Below, in pieces: positions 1-8,930 of a DNA stretch of 64,000 nucleotides (its first letter is position 1; every line of letters starts with the position of its first letter). The notes beneath the pieces are model-generated. The model was not told the DNA's origin. It saw only the letters and a list, made by a program, of their open reading frames with translations, and did no database searches. The DNA is taken from the NCBI RefSeq assembly GCF_001315015.1, contig NZ_CP012915.1:620001-684000 (forward strand), in the 5' to 3' direction. The stretch comes from Azospirillum brasilense (GTDB lineage Bacteria > Pseudomonadota > Alphaproteobacteria > Azospirillales > Azospirillaceae). The position numbers and the translations under genes are program-made.

Positions 1-1
1 C

Positions 2-586
2 GAGGTGTTCGGCGTCAGCCGCGAGCGGGTGCGCAAGGTTCTGCTTCTGCTGGCGCAGCGGCGCGTGGTGACGCTGATCCCCAACCGCGGCGCCTTCGTC
101 GCCAAGCCCACCGCGCGGGAGGCGCGCGAGGTGTTCGAGGCTCGCCGGGTGATCGAGCGCGCCGTGGTCGAGACGCTCGAGCGCACCCCCCGCCCCCTGC
201 CGGACGAGATGTCGGCGAAGCTGCGCGCCCATCTGGCGCGGGAGGAGGAGGCCGACCGCGCCGGCGACCGCATGGCGCTGATCCGCCTGTCGGGCCAGTT
301 CCACCAGTTGCTGGCCGACTTCGCCGGGAACGCGACGCTGGCCGGAATCCTGGCCGACCTGATCGACCGCTCCAGCCTCGCCATCGCGGCGTTCGAGCGG
401 CGGTCCTCGCACTCCTGTTCCGCCACCGAGCACCGGCGCTTCGTCGAGGCGCTGGAGTCCGGCCCGCCCGGCGCGGCGATGCGGCTGATGATGGAGCATC
501 TCGACGAGGTGGAGCGGCAACTCGACCTCGACGCGCGGTCGGACGGCGCGGTCGATCTGAAATCCGTTTTCGCGGACCGGACGTAA
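2..586 (+). CDS. GntR-family transcriptional regulator, FCD type (5' truncated)
   Basis: The reading frame is already open at the window edge, so the real start lies upstream. The first visible residues (VFGVSRERVRKVLLLL) are the recognition part of a winged helix, followed by the wing motif NRGAFV typical of GntR regulators. The rest is an all-helical effector domain of the FCD (FadR C-terminal) type, with REVFEARRVIE at its beginning and conserved histidines (FHQLL, EHRRF, MEHL) that in this family often bind a metal and a carboxylate effector. These regulators usually control sugar-acid, amino-acid or organic-acid catabolism. The target is probably upstream, outside the window; hemH downstream is in the same direction but separated by a gap and is an unlikely target. 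Confidence 0.85.
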   Translation, partial: EVFGVSRERVRKVLLLLAQRRVVTLIPNRGAFVAKPTAREAREVFEARRVIERAVVETLERTPRPLPDEMSAKLRAHLAREEEADRAGDRMALIRLSGQFHQLLADFAGNATLAGILADLIDRSSLAIAAFERRSSHSCSATEHRRFVEALESGPPGAAMRLMMEHLDEVERQLDLDARSDGAVDLKSVFADRT

Positions 587-708
587 GGCGCTGTCCGAAC
601 GGCCGGAGGATAGCCCGGCCCTATCGACCGCATAGGGACAAAGGGCTGCTTCCGATGGGTTCGGCTGGCTATTATGCTGCCCGCCGCGACATCGAGGTGA
701 CCGACATC

Positions 709-1794
709 ATGCAGCCCATTCCCAAGCCCGCCGACCATCCGCCGGTTCCCGCGCGCCGCGTCGGTGTGCTTCTGATGAATCTCGGAACGCCGGAGGCGAC
801 CGACTACTGGTCGATGCGCCGCTACCTGAAGGAGTTCCTGTCGGATCCCCGCGTGATCGAGGTGCCGAAGGCGGTGTGGTGGCCGGTGCTGAACGGCATC
901 ATCCTGACCGTGCGTCCGGGCAAGAGCGGCCATGCCTACAAAAGCATCTGGAACGAGGAGCGCAACGAAAGCCCGCTGAAGACCGTCACCCGCGCCCAGG
1001 CGGAGGGCGTCGCGGCGGCGCTGGCGGCGCGGCACGGCGACAGCGTGGTGGTGGACTGGGCCATGCGCTACGGCCAGCCGGCGGTCGGCCCGGCGATCCA
1101 GCGGTTGAAGGACCAGGGCTGCGACCGCATTCTGCTGTTCCCGCTCTACCCGCAATATTCGGCGACCACGACGGCCACGGCCAACGATCAGGCCTTCCGC
1201 CAGCTGATGACCATGCGCTGGCAGCCGGCGGTGCGCACCGTCCCCGCCTATCACGACGAGCCGGGCTACATCGAGGCGCTGGCCCGCTCGGTGGTGCGGC
1301 ACATCGCGGCGCTGGACCACACGCCGGACGTCCTGCTGGCGAGCTTCCACGGCCTGCCCAAGGTCTATCTCGACCGCGGCGACCCCTACCACTGCTTCTG
1401 CGTGAAGACCGCGCGCCTGCTGGCCGAGCGGCTGGGCTGGGAGCCGGGACGGGTGCAGTACAGCTTCCAGTCGCGCTTCGGCAAGGCGGAATGGCTGAAG
1501 CCCTACACCGACAAGACGGTCGAGGAACTGGCCCGCGCCGGCAAGACCAAGATCGCGGTGATCGCGCCGGGCTTCTCCGCCGACTGCGTGGAGACGCTGG
1601 AGGAGATCCAGTTCCAGGTGAAGGACGCCTTCATGGCGGCCGGCGGCGAGCGCTTCACCTACATTCCTTGCCTGAACGACCATCCCGACCATGTCATCTT
1701 CCTGGCCGACCTCGTCGAGCGCGAGCTGGGCGGTTGGGTGGACGGCGCCGAGGCGCGGGCGGCTCGCGACGCGGAGGACCACGTCACGGCGTGA
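709..1794 (+). CDS. hemH: Ferrochelatase
   Basis: Inserts Fe2+ into protoporphyrin IX, the last step of protoheme synthesis. From the start used here (361 aa), LLMNLGTP lies at about residues 21-28, the YPQYS substrate-loop motif follows in the middle, SFHGLP at about 212-217 carries the catalytic histidine, and PGFSADCVETLEEI near residue 290 is the C-terminal ferrochelatase signature. Two cysteines in CFCV (about 229 and 231) could belong to the alphaproteobacterial type that binds a [2Fe-2S] cluster, though this cannot be proven here. An in-frame ATG at 655 would add 18 residues that do not look conserved, so 709 is preferred. It is a stand-alone gene. Confidence 0.95.
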   Translation: MQPIPKPADHPPVPARRVGVLLMNLGTPEATDYWSMRRYLKEFLSDPRVIEVPKAVWWPVLNGIILTVRPGKSGHAYKSIWNEERNESPLKTVTRAQAEGVAAALAARHGDSVVVDWAMRYGQPAVGPAIQRLKDQGCDRILLFPLYPQYSATTTATANDQAFRQLMTMRWQPAVRTVPAYHDEPGYIEALARSVVRHIAALDHTPDVLLASFHGLPKVYLDRGDPYHCFCVKTARLLAERLGWEPGRVQYSFQSRFGKAEWLKPYTDKTVEELARAGKTKIAVIAPGFSADCVETLEEIQFQVKDAFMAAGGERFTYIPCLNDHPDHVIFLADLVERELGGWVDGAEARAARDAEDHVTA

Positions 1795-1909
1795 CCCCCT
1801 TCTCCAAAATGGAGGGCCGCACAGGCGGAAAGGGTGGGTTGCCGCGGCGGCCCGGCTTCCCCATGCTGGCGGACGGACAAATTGGACGATGGTTGGGAGG
1901 ATGCGGGGG

Positions 1910-2830
1910 ATGCGGCGTGTGGTTCGGGCGGTGGCCGCCCTGGCGCTGGGAGCGCTGCTGACGGCGGGGAGTGCTGCGGCGGCGGACAAGGTCCGTGTCG
2001 GATCGAAACTGGACGCCGAAAGCGGCCTGCTCGGCACGATGATCCTGCAGGTGCTGGAGGCCAACGGCATCCCGGTGGAGAACAAGATCCAGCTCGGCCC
2101 CACCCGGATCGTGCGCAGCGCCCTGCTGGCCGGGGAGATCGACGTCTATCCGGAATACACCGGCAACGGCGCCTTCTTCTTCAACCTCGACAGCGATCCG
2201 GCCTGGAAGAACGCCGCCGCCGGCTACGAGACGGTGAAGCAGCTCGACCGGGACAAGAACAACATCGTCTGGCTGACCCCGGCTCCGGCGAACAACACCT
2301 GGGCCATCGCGCTGCGCCGCGACGTGGCGGCGCCCAACAACCTCGCCACCATGGAGGATTTCTCCCGCTGGGTCGGTGGCGGCGGCACGGCGAAGCTCGC
2401 CGCCTCGGCGGAGTTCGTGGAAAGCCCGGCGGCGCTGCCCTCCTTCCAGAAATCCTACGGCTTCACGCTGAAGCCCGACCAGATCCTGGTCTTGGCCGGC
2501 GGCGACACGGCGGCAACCATCCGCGCGGCGGCCGAGGGCACGTCCGGCGTCAACACCGCCATGGTCTACGGCACGGACGGCGCCATCGCCGCGCTGGACC
2601 TCGTGGTCATGAAGGACACCAAGAGCGCGCAGATGGTCTACGCCCCGGCCCCGACCATCCGCGATGGCGTGCTGGACGCTTACCCGAAGATCCGCGACCT
2701 GCTGGACCCGGTCTTCAAGTCGCTGGACACCGAGACCCTGCGCGGGCTGAACGCCAAGATTTCCGTGGAAGGGCAGGATCCGCGGGCGGTTGCCACGACG
2801 TATTTGAAGTCGAAAGGCTTCCTGAACTGA
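1910..2830 (+). CDS. osmF: Osmolyte ABC importer, periplasmic binding protein (OsmF/YehZ type)
   Basis: First gene of a four-gene importer for glycine betaine-like quaternary amines. A Sec signal peptide (RRVVRAVAALALGALL then SAAAADK) precedes a type II binding protein of the OpuAC/ProX family, with KVRVGSKLDAESGLLG at the mature N-terminus and EIDVYPEYTGN in the ligand region. The mature domain ends in a YLKSKGFLN tail. GGGAGG at 1895-1900 sits 9 bases before the ATG at 1910; ATGs at 1889 and 1901 are possible but worse placed. Gene order and sizes downstream match E. coli yehZYXW. The ligand is inferred from the family; choline, betaine, carnitine or ergothioneine are possible. Confidence 0.85.
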   Translation: MRRVVRAVAALALGALLTAGSAAAADKVRVGSKLDAESGLLGTMILQVLEANGIPVENKIQLGPTRIVRSALLAGEIDVYPEYTGNGAFFFNLDSDPAWKNAAAGYETVKQLDRDKNNIVWLTPAPANNTWAIALRRDVAAPNNLATMEDFSRWVGGGGTAKLAASAEFVESPAALPSFQKSYGFTLKPDQILVLAGGDTAATIRAAAEGTSGVNTAMVYGTDGAIAALDLVVMKDTKSAQMVYAPAPTIRDGVLDAYPKIRDLLDPVFKSLDTETLRGLNAKISVEGQDPRAVATTYLKSKGFLN

Positions 2831-2847
2831 CGGCCTGAACCGACGGG

Positions 2848-4020
2848 ATGACCCGCGTCCGTCCGATCCACAACCGCGTCGCCCTGCTGCTCGCCGCCAT
2901 GACCGTGGTGGCGGCGCTGGCTTTGCCGTTCCTTGGCTTCGCGCCCAACCGGCTGCTGTCGGGAAAGGCCGTCGCGCTGAGCACGGTGGCGGGCGCGGGG
3001 TGGAGCGGGGCGGCGCTGCTGCCGGTCGCCCTGCTGCTGGCCGTGCCGTTCCTGCGGCCGGGCCGGGCGGTGAATGCCCTGTATGTCGGGGGTGGCGTTC
3101 TGGCGGCGGCGGGGCTGGTCTGGCTGGCCGGGCAGCACGCCGTCCTGCTCGCCGCGACGGCCAGCCCGGCGGCGCGGACCTCGTTCGGGGCGGGATTCTG
3201 GGTGATGGAGGCGGCGGCTCTGCTCGCTGTTCTCGACGGGGTGCGGCGGCTGGGGCTGGGTCCCGCAGGGCGGGTCGCCATGGGGGTCCTGGCGGCGGCG
3301 CTGATCGGCGGGCAGTTCGCCGCCGGGCATCTCGACCAGCTCTCGATCATGAAGGAATACGCCAACCAGCGGGACGTCTTCGCCGGGGCCGTGCTGCGCC
3401 ACGCCGCTCTGGTCGCCGCAGCCCTGGTGCCGACCCTGCTGATCGGCGTGCCGCTGGGCATCGCCGCGCAGCGCTCCGCTGCCGTGGGGCGGCTGGTCTT
3501 CCCGGTGCTGAACGTGGTGCAGACGATCCCGTCCATCGCTCTGTTCGGGCTGCTGCTGGCCCCACTGTCGGCGCTGGCCGCCGCCTTTCCGGGGCTGGGA
3601 ATCGGCGGGGTGGGGCCGGTGCCGGCGGTGATCGCGCTGACGCTCTATTCGCTGCTGCCCATCGCGCGGAACACGGCCGCCGGGCTGGCCGGCGTGCCGG
3701 AGCCGGTGCGGGAGGCGGCGCGCGGCATCGGCATGACGCCGCGCCAGATTTTCTGGCGGGTCGAGGCGCCGCTGGCCCTGCCGGTGTTCCTGGCCGGGCT
3801 GCGCATCACCCTGGTCCAGGCGGTTGGGCTGGCCGCGGTGGCGGCGCTGATCGGCGCCGGCGGGCTGGGAGCCATCATGTTCCAGGGTCTGTTCGCCAAC
3901 GCGCTGGACCTCGTGCTGCTGGGGGCGGTGCCGGTGATCCTGCTGGCCGTCGCCGCCGACGCGGCGCTCAAGCTGGCCTCGGCGCTGGCGCTGTCGAGAC
4001 TCGGGAGGGTGGCGGCGTGA
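2848..4020 (+). CDS. yehY: Osmolyte ABC importer permease with extra N-terminal membrane region (YehY type)
   Basis: Inner-membrane permease, 390 aa. The first 170 residues hold about four additional hydrophobic segments. The C-terminal half is the standard BPD_transp_1 domain, with the EAA loop [20 protein letters not shown] contacting the ATPase. The long N-terminal addition and total length are characteristic of YehY rather than the short OpuBB/OpuBD permeases. Its stop overlaps the GTG start of the ATPase gene (GTGA), indicating translational coupling. It would pair with the shorter permease encoded at 4952. Confidence 0.88.
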   Translation: MTRVRPIHNRVALLLAAMTVVAALALPFLGFAPNRLLSGKAVALSTVAGAGWSGAALLPVALLLAVPFLRPGRAVNALYVGGGVLAAAGLVWLAGQHAVLLAATASPAARTSFGAGFWVMEAAALLAVLDGVRRLGLGPAGRVAMGVLAAALIGGQFAAGHLDQLSIMKEYANQRDVFAGAVLRHAALVAAALVPTLLIGVPLGIAAQRSAAVGRLVFPVLNVVQTIPSIALFGLLLAPLSALAAAFPGLGIGGVGPVPAVIALTLYSLLPIARNTAAGLAGVPEPVREAARGIGMTPRQIFWRVEAPLALPVFLAGLRITLVQAVGLAAVAALIGAGGLGAIMFQGLFANALDLVLLGAVPVILLAVAADAALKLASALALSRLGRVAA

Positions 4021-4955
4021 TCGCCTTCGAGGGAGTGACCAAGCGGTTCGGCGCCTGGACCGCCGTGGACGACCTGTCGCTGACCGTGTCGGCGGGTGAG
4101 TTCCGCGTGCTGATCGGACCGTCCGGCTCCGGCAAGTCCACGGTTCTGCGGATGATGAACCGGCTGATCGCCCCCGACGCCGGGACGATCCGGGTGGAGG
4201 GGGAGGACATCGCCCGCCTGAAGCCGGAGGCGCTGCGCCGCCGCATGGGCTACGTGATCCAGAGCGTCGGGCTGTTTCCGCACTGGACGGTGGAGCGCAA
4301 CATCGCCGCCGTGCCGGACCTGCTCGGCTGGCCCAGGGCGCGGGTGCGCGACCGGGTGACGGAGCTGCTCGCCCTCCTGAACCTCGACCCGGAGCGCTAC
4401 CGCGGCGCCTACCCGCACGAACTATCCGGCGGGCAGCAGCAGCGCGTCGGCGTCGCCCGCGCGTTGGCGGCGGAGCCGCACATCCTGCTGATGGACGAGC
4501 CGTTCAGCGCGCTCGACCCGATCACCCGTGGGGCCTTGCAGGCGGAGATGGCGGCGATCCACAAGGCGACCGGGACCACCATTGTCTTCGTCACCCACGA
4601 CATGGACGAGGCGCTGGCGCTGGCCAGCCGGATCGCCGTGTTGGACCGTGGGCGGCTGCTGCAGAGCGGCACGCCGCTCGACATCCTGACCGATCCCGCC
4701 GACGACCGGGTGCGCGATCTGGTGGGGCGCGAGGAGTGGGGGCTGAAGCGGCTGGCCGTGGAGACGGTGACGGAGCGGCTGCGCCCCGGCGAAACGGCGC
4801 CGGGCGATCCCCTGCCGGCGGAGGCGTCGCTGCGCCAAGCGCTGGCCGCGATGGTGGCGCGCGGCACCGACCGGCTTCCCGTGGCGGACGGGCAGGGGCA
4901 TCCGATGGGCACGCTCCATCTCGCCGACCTGCTGCGCGGGGCGGACCGGCGGTGA
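4017..4955 (+). CDS. yehX: Osmolyte ABC importer ATPase with C-terminal CBS-like region (YehX type)
   Basis: ATP-binding subunit, 312 aa, starting at GTG 4017 inside the end of the preceding permease gene. Walker [10 protein letters not shown] is at residues 34-42, the signature [15 protein letters not shown] near 136, and Walker [12 protein letters not shown] near 157 with the switch histidine in [11 protein letters not shown]. About 75 C-terminal residues after the nucleotide-binding domain ([20 protein letters not shown] then [10 protein letters not shown]) look like a single CBS motif, the ionic-strength-sensing element of OpuA-type transporters. The cognate permeases flank it on both sides. 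Confidence 0.92.
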   Translation: MIAFEGVTKRFGAWTAVDDLSLTVSAGEFRVLIGPSGSGKSTVLRMMNRLIAPDAGTIRVEGEDIARLKPEALRRRMGYVIQSVGLFPHWTVERNIAAVPDLLGWPRARVRDRVTELLALLNLDPERYRGAYPHELSGGQQQRVGVARALAAEPHILLMDEPFSALDPITRGALQAEMAAIHKATGTTIVFVTHDMDEALALASRIAVLDRGRLLQSGTPLDILTDPADDRVRDLVGREEWGLKRLAVETVTERLRPGETAPGDPLPAEASLRQALAAMVARGTDRLPVADGQGHPMGTLHLADLLRGADRR

Positions 4956-5716
4956 GTCGCCTGCGGAGCCTACTGACGGACCGGCTGGCGCTGGGGCTGC
5001 TCGTCCTGGCGGCGCTGGTGCTGGGGATGCCGGCGCTGAAGCCGCTGTTCGCCGCCGCCTTCCCGGCGCTCGACCGGCCATTGTACGAGGCGGACGGCTT
5101 CCTCGCCCTGACGCTCGACCATTTGGCCCTGGCCGGCGGGGCGAGCCTGATCGCGGTGCTGCTCGGCGGGGCGGCCGGAATTGCGGTGACCCGGCCTTTC
5201 GGACGGGAGTTCCGTGGCATACTCGACGCGGTGGCGGCGATGGGACAGACCTTCCCGCCGGTGGCGGTGCTGGCCGTCTCGGTCCCCGTCCTCGGCTTCG
5301 GCCCGGCCCCGGCGCTGATCGCGCTGACCCTCTATGGGCTGCTGCCCATCGTGGAGAACACCGTGGCCGGCCTGGAATCGGTGCCGGAACCGGTGCGCGA
5401 GGCGGCGCGCGGCATGGGCATGGGGCCGGGCGCGCTGCTGTGGCGGGTGGAACTGCCGCTGGCCGCCCCGGTGATCCTGGCCGGGGTGCGGACGGCGGCG
5501 GTCGTCAATCTCGGCACGGCGGCCATCGCCTCCACGGTCGGGGCGAAGACGCTGGGCCTGCCGATCATCGTCGGGCTGAACGGCTCCAACCCCGCCTACG
5601 TCATCCAGGGCGCGGTGATCGTGGCCGCCCTGGCGGTGGTGCTGGACGCCGGCTTCGACCGGCTGGCGGCGCGCCTGACCCGCTGGCGGCCCGACACCGA
5701 TCGAGACGCGGCCTGA
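4952..5716 (+). CDS. yehW: Osmolyte ABC importer, second permease (YehW type)
   Basis: Short permease of 254 aa that completes the yehZYXW-like transporter. It begins at GTG 4952, overlapping the stop of the ATPase gene by four bases. Five or six hydrophobic stretches and the EAA motif EAARGMGMGPGALLWRVELP define a BPD_transp_1 domain. It lacks the N-terminal extension of the first permease, as in E. coli where YehW is also the short partner. It is the last gene of the operon; the next gene is convergent and only 3 bases away. Confidence 0.88.
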   Translation: MSRLRSLLTDRLALGLLVLAALVLGMPALKPLFAAAFPALDRPLYEADGFLALTLDHLALAGGASLIAVLLGGAAGIAVTRPFGREFRGILDAVAAMGQTFPPVAVLAVSVPVLGFGPAPALIALTLYGLLPIVENTVAGLESVPEPVREAARGMGMGPGALLWRVELPLAAPVILAGVRTAAVVNLGTAAIASTVGAKTLGLPIIVGLNGSNPAYVIQGAVIVAALAVVLDAGFDRLAARLTRWRPDTDRDAA

Positions 5717-5719
5717 CGG

Positions 5720-6601
5720 TCACTTGTAGCCAAGCTTGCGCAAGGCCGTCTCGTCGAGCTTCCTGGCGCGAGGCAGCGTGTCCTCGTTCACAACTTTCAG
5801 CACATGCGTCCGGATGCTCTTCAGGGCGTCCGTGTAGGCGCCGCTGTCGATCCCGTTGAGAAAATCATTTCGCAGATGGTCGTCGATGTTCAGGCCCTTG
5901 GCGCTGTTCTGGTTGATGAACACCTTGTAGAGCTTGGGAGCGTTCTTCTGATCGACGCCCTTGCGGGTGATCGAAAGGAACTCGATGTTCTCGCCGGTCT
6001 TCCCCTGCTCGGCGACAGCGTGCAACAGCAGCGTCAGTTTGTTGCTTTTCAGGATTTCTTCAATTCCCTTCTTTTCAAAGGGATTCACGAATGGGCTGTC
6101 CTTGGCCTGCGCCTTCTGGTCCGCCTTCCGTTGCTTTTCATAGGCGGCCTCGTCCTTCGCCAATCGGGCGCTGATGTCCTTGCGGTCCTTGGCGATGGCC
6201 TCCTCGAACGTCTTGATGAGCTTGGCCGTGACGGCCGGCACCGATTTGGCGAAGGCCAAGGCCTTCTTCGCCACCGTGGCCTTCGGGTGAGCCTTCGTCA
6301 GAACGCCCAGATCCTTGGCGGCTTCCGCGGCCAGCGCATTGACCGTCTTCAATTTGCGGAACATGAGGTTGACGACCTTGGCCACCTCGGCTTCGTAGGT
6401 GCTGATGACGTCGTCGTCCAGCGGCTCCGGCTTCGCGAGGGCGTGCAGCATCACCCGGTTCCAGGTGATCGACTCGAACGCCTTCTCCGCGGCGGCGAGC
6501 CCCTCCAGGAGCTTTACGCAGGCCGGGCGGTCCTGGCAGGTGCCCAGGCTGGCCGCCGCGACGCGCGGAATGAGGTCGTCCGGGTATCCGATGATCTTCA
6601 T
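5720..6601 (-). CDS. Hypothetical lysine-rich helical protein
   Basis: I do not recognise this 293-residue protein. It begins MKIIGYPDDLIPRVAAAS with a strong ribosome site (GGGAGGAG) just upstream. There is no signal peptide or membrane segment. Residues about 60-180 are rich in Lys, Ala and Glu and are predicted helical, possibly coiled-coil (AKDRKDISARLAKDEAAYEKQRKADQKAQ, split here as a region near 140-165). The C-terminal part is mixed. It uses far more lysine than its arginine-rich neighbours and its codons look less GC-rich, so recent acquisition is possible. It is monocistronic and convergent with the osmolyte operon. An effector, toxin-related or stress function cannot be assigned from sequence alone. 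Confidence 0.7.
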   Translation of the reverse strand: MKIIGYPDDLIPRVAAASLGTCQDRPACVKLLEGLAAAEKAFESITWNRVMLHALAKPEPLDDDVISTYEAEVAKVVNLMFRKLKTVNALAAEAAKDLGVLTKAHPKATVAKKALAFAKSVPAVTAKLIKTFEEAIAKDRKDISARLAKDEAAYEKQRKADQKAQAKDSPFVNPFEKKGIEEILKSNKLTLLLHAVAEQGKTGENIEFLSITRKGVDQKNAPKLYKVFINQNSAKGLNIDDHLRNDFLNGIDSGAYTDALKSIRTHVLKVVNEDTLPRARKLDETALRKLGYK

Positions 6602-6718
6602 GGCCTGCTCCTCCCTGCCGGTTGTGGGGAGAGCCTGCCGAACGGGCTTGGGCGGAGCAATTCGAGATCGGTCGGAAAGACGGGAGAGTCCGGCGCGATC
6701 TGCACCTTTGCGGACCGA

Positions 6719-6747
6719 TCCCGCGGCGGAGCCTTGCCGCCGCGGGA
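6719..6747 (-). terminator. GC-rich hairpin downstream of kbp-like gene
   Basis: A perfect 11-bp stem (TCCCGCGGCGG / CCGCCGCGGGA) with a 7-base loop starts 10 bases beyond the stop of the leftward BON-LysM gene. There is no T-run, so it may be a pause or 3'-end stabiliser rather than a classical intrinsic terminator. Confidence 0.5.
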
Positions 6748-6757
6748 CGGTGCCGTC

Positions 6758-7243
6758 TCACTGCGGCGGGATGCGCAGGACCTGACCGGGGTAGATCTTG
6801 TTCGGGTCCTTCAGCATCGGCTTGTTCGCCTCGAAGATGGCGTTGTAGCGGTTGGGATCGCCGTAGACCTTCTTGGCGATGGCGGACAGGGTGTCGCCCT
6901 TCTCCACCGTGTGGAACTGCGTCTGGCTGGCCGGCTGCCCGGTCGGCGGCACGGTCGGCTGGTCGGGGCCGCCCGCACTCTGGTCCTTGGCGATGACGGC
7001 GGTCTGGTCGTCCACCCGCGACACGCCCTTCACGTTGCCGAGCGCCACCGCGATCTTCTCCTTCTCCTCCTGCGAGGCGGCGCTGCCGCGCACGGTCACG
7101 GTGTCGTCGGCGACCTGGATGTCCAGCCCGTTGGTCGGCAGGCCGACCTGCGTCAGGTGGGATTTCAGCTCATCGGCGGTCGGGTTGTCCGCGGCACCGA
7201 CCTTTTCGCCGTGATCGCGGCGGAAGAAATCGAACAGGCCCAT
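6758..7243 (-). CDS. kbp: BON and LysM domain protein, Kbp (YgaU) family
   Basis: 161 aa, starting MGLFDFFRRD. A BON domain covers about residues 20-85 (LDIQVADDTVTVRGSA, then VKGVSRVDDQ) and a LysM domain the last 50 residues (FHTVEKGDTLSAIAKKVYG to IYPGQVLRIPPQ). Layout, length and both termini match E. coli Kbp/YgaU, a small cytoplasmic potassium-binding protein. GGGAGGA precedes tandem ATGs at 7246 and 7243; the second gives the family N-terminus. There is no signal peptide, which argues against a cell-wall role despite the LysM domain. The promoter must lie in the 213-bp divergent gap shared with the DegP-like gene. Confidence 0.9.
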   Translation of the reverse strand: MGLFDFFRRDHGEKVGAADNPTADELKSHLTQVGLPTNGLDIQVADDTVTVRGSAASQEEKEKIAVALGNVKGVSRVDDQTAVIAKDQSAGGPDQPTVPPTGQPASQTQFHTVEKGDTLSAIAKKVYGDPNRYNAIFEANKPMLKDPNKIYPGQVLRIPPQ

Positions 7244-7332
7244 CATGTCCTCCCTCGGTTGGTCGCCATGGTGAAGCGATCCCGAACAACATCGCTGCGG
7301 CTCGCTGGTTTCACGCGCGGAGGAGGGGGGTA

Positions 7333-7358
7333 GGAACGCCGGGCTTAGCAGGCGCGTT
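7333..7358 (+). promoter_or_regulatory. Candidate EcfG (general stress sigma factor) promoter
   Basis: GGAAC at 7333-7337, 17 bases, then CGTT at 7355-7358. This matches the alphaproteobacterial EcfG/RpoE2 consensus (GGAAC, 16-17 bases, CGTT). It points toward the DegP-like gene starting at 7457, leaving a leader of about 90 bases. A pair of direct repeats beginning CCCAAATAA (7365 and 7384, 19 bases apart) lies just downstream. The match is seen; the assignment is inference. Confidence 0.55.
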
Positions 7359-7456
7359 CGACTTCCCAAATAAGGCCATGGAGCCCAAATAACGTCATAG
7401 AGAATCACGCCGAAAGGGGAGAGGATCACACCGTCCCCTGCGCAAAGGAGCCGCCG

Positions 7457-8437
7457 ATGAACCCGTCCGACGACTGGCGGATTCCGCCGCAATTCCAGCC
7501 CGACCCGGATGATCTGGCCTACGACCTGGAGCGGGCGCTGTCCGCCGTGGTCGGGCTGCGGGCCAGCGTTCCTGAAGACGCCTACACCGCCGGCGTTCTG
7601 GGCACGGAGCGCGCCGGGCAGGGCGCCGTCATCCGCGAGGACGGGCTGGTCCTGACCATCGGCTATCTGATCGCGGAGGCCGAGGAGGTCTGGCTGACCA
7701 CCAACGACGGGCGGGCGGTGCAGGCCCATGTCGTCGCCTACGACCACACCAGCGGCTTCGGGCTGGTGCAGGCGCTGTCGCCGCTCGGCGTGCCGGCGCT
7801 GATGCTCGGCTCGTCGCGCCATGTGCAACTGGGCGACCCGGTGGTGGTGGCCGGGGCCGGCGGGCGCGAACGGTCCATCACCGCGCGGGTGGTCGCCCAG
7901 CAGGAGTTCGCCGGCTACTGGGAATACATGATCGACGACGCGCTGTTCACCCTGCCGGCCCATCCCAACTGGGGCGGCACGGCGATGCTGGGGGCGGGGG
8001 GCGAACTGCTGGGCATCGGCTCCCTCCAGCTCCAATACCGGGCGCCGGAGGAGCGCGTCTTGCCACTGAACATGAACGTGCCGATCGACCTGCTGAAGCC
8101 GATCCTCGACGACCTGATGACCCGCGGGAGGGTCAGCGACCCGCCGCGCCCCTGGCTCGGCCTCTACGCCACGCAGGACGAGCGGGAACGGGTGGTGCTG
8201 GTCGGGCTGGCCGGCGACGGGCCGGCGCAGCGGGCGGAACTGCGGGCCGGCGACGTGGTGCGCGCCGTTGCCGGGCAGCCGGTGGGCTCGCTGGCCGACT
8301 TCTACCGGGCTCTGTGGAATCTCGGCCCGGCGGGGGTCGACGTGCCGCTGACCATGGAGCGGGAGGGCGACGTCTTCGACATGCGCGTCGGCTCCAGTGA
8401 CCGTGAGCGCTTTTTGAAGGCGGCGCGGCGGCACTGA
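7457..8437 (+). CDS. DegP-like trypsin-fold/PDZ protein with catalytic triad lost
   Basis: 326 aa, no signal peptide, strong AAGGAG site. Residues about 25-210 follow the trypsin fold of HtrA proteases (GQGAVIREDGLVLTIGYLI; AYDHTSGFGLVQ; HPNWGGTAMLGAGGELLGI) and residues about 225-315 form a PDZ domain (PWLGLYA to LTMEREGD). All three catalytic positions are changed: the usual TNAHV histidine motif reads TIGYL, the aspartate motif DLAVL reads GFGLV, and the nucleophile motif GNSGG reads NWGGT. It should therefore be a non-proteolytic scaffold or binding protein, probably cytoplasmic. A candidate EcfG promoter lies upstream. Confidence 0.82.
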   Translation: MNPSDDWRIPPQFQPDPDDLAYDLERALSAVVGLRASVPEDAYTAGVLGTERAGQGAVIREDGLVLTIGYLIAEAEEVWLTTNDGRAVQAHVVAYDHTSGFGLVQALSPLGVPALMLGSSRHVQLGDPVVVAGAGGRERSITARVVAQQEFAGYWEYMIDDALFTLPAHPNWGGTAMLGAGGELLGIGSLQLQYRAPEERVLPLNMNVPIDLLKPILDDLMTRGRVSDPPRPWLGLYATQDERERVVLVGLAGDGPAQRAELRAGDVVRAVAGQPVGSLADFYRALWNLGPAGVDVPLTMEREGDVFDMRVGSSDRERFLKAARRH

Positions 8438-8498
8438 CACGCCCATCTGTGCGACACTGGCGCCTCAGAACCAAGAAGACGGGTTGGAGAGCGCTTTT

Positions 8499-8930
8499 AT
8501 GGACGACTTGATGAAGGGGGAACCGGCCTCCGGCTTCCAGACCCTGCTCGGCTACACGCTGGTGCGCTGGGATGAGGGCGTGGCGGAGGTGGAGCTGACC
8601 ATCGCTCCGCAGCACCGCAACCGGGGCGGCGTCCTGCACGGCGGCGCGCTGATGACCCTGCTCGACACCGTCATGGGATTCGCGGCGACCCATTGCACGG
8701 TGCCCGGCCATTCGCGGCGCGTGGTCACGCTGTCGCTGTCCTCCAGCTTCCTGGGCGCGGTGGCGGAGGGCACGGTGGTGGCGCGCGGCACGCTGCTGGG
8801 CGGCGGGCGCAAGATCGTCGGTTGCCGCGGTGAGGTGCGGCGCAAGGACGACGGCGCGCTGCTGGCGTCCGCCGAGGGAATGTTCAAGTATGCTCCGGGA
8901 AGTGAAAATCCGGAGGGAACGCCCCGATGA
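8499..8930 (+). CDS. PaaI-family hotdog-fold thioesterase
   Basis: 143 aa hotdog protein. The family motif NRGGVLHGGALMTLLDTVMG (about residues 42-61) carries the HGG active-site loop of acyl-CoA thioesterases related to PaaI and YdiI. A GGAGAG site precedes the ATG at 8499; an upstream TTG at 8484 is possible. Its stop overlaps the start of the enoyl-CoA hydratase gene (ATGA), so the two are translated together and probably act on the same class of acyl-CoA. The precise substrate is not evident. Confidence 0.88.
   Translation: MDDLMKGEPASGFQTLLGYTLVRWDEGVAEVELTIAPQHRNRGGVLHGGALMTLLDTVMGFAATHCTVPGHSRRVVTLSLSSSFLGAVAEGTVVARGTLLGGGRKIVGCRGEVRRKDDGALLASAEGMFKYAPGSENPEGTPR

Noticed and set aside
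876..1961. Long open frame overlapping hemH on the same strand
   Set aside because: It is an Arg/Gly/Ala-rich shadow of the ferrochelatase gene, as expected in 70% GC DNA, with no domain.
6758..8446. Leftward frame extending the Kbp-like protein to 562 residues
   Set aside because: The extension is antisense to the DegP-like gene and low-complexity; the MGLF start with its ribosome site matches the family.
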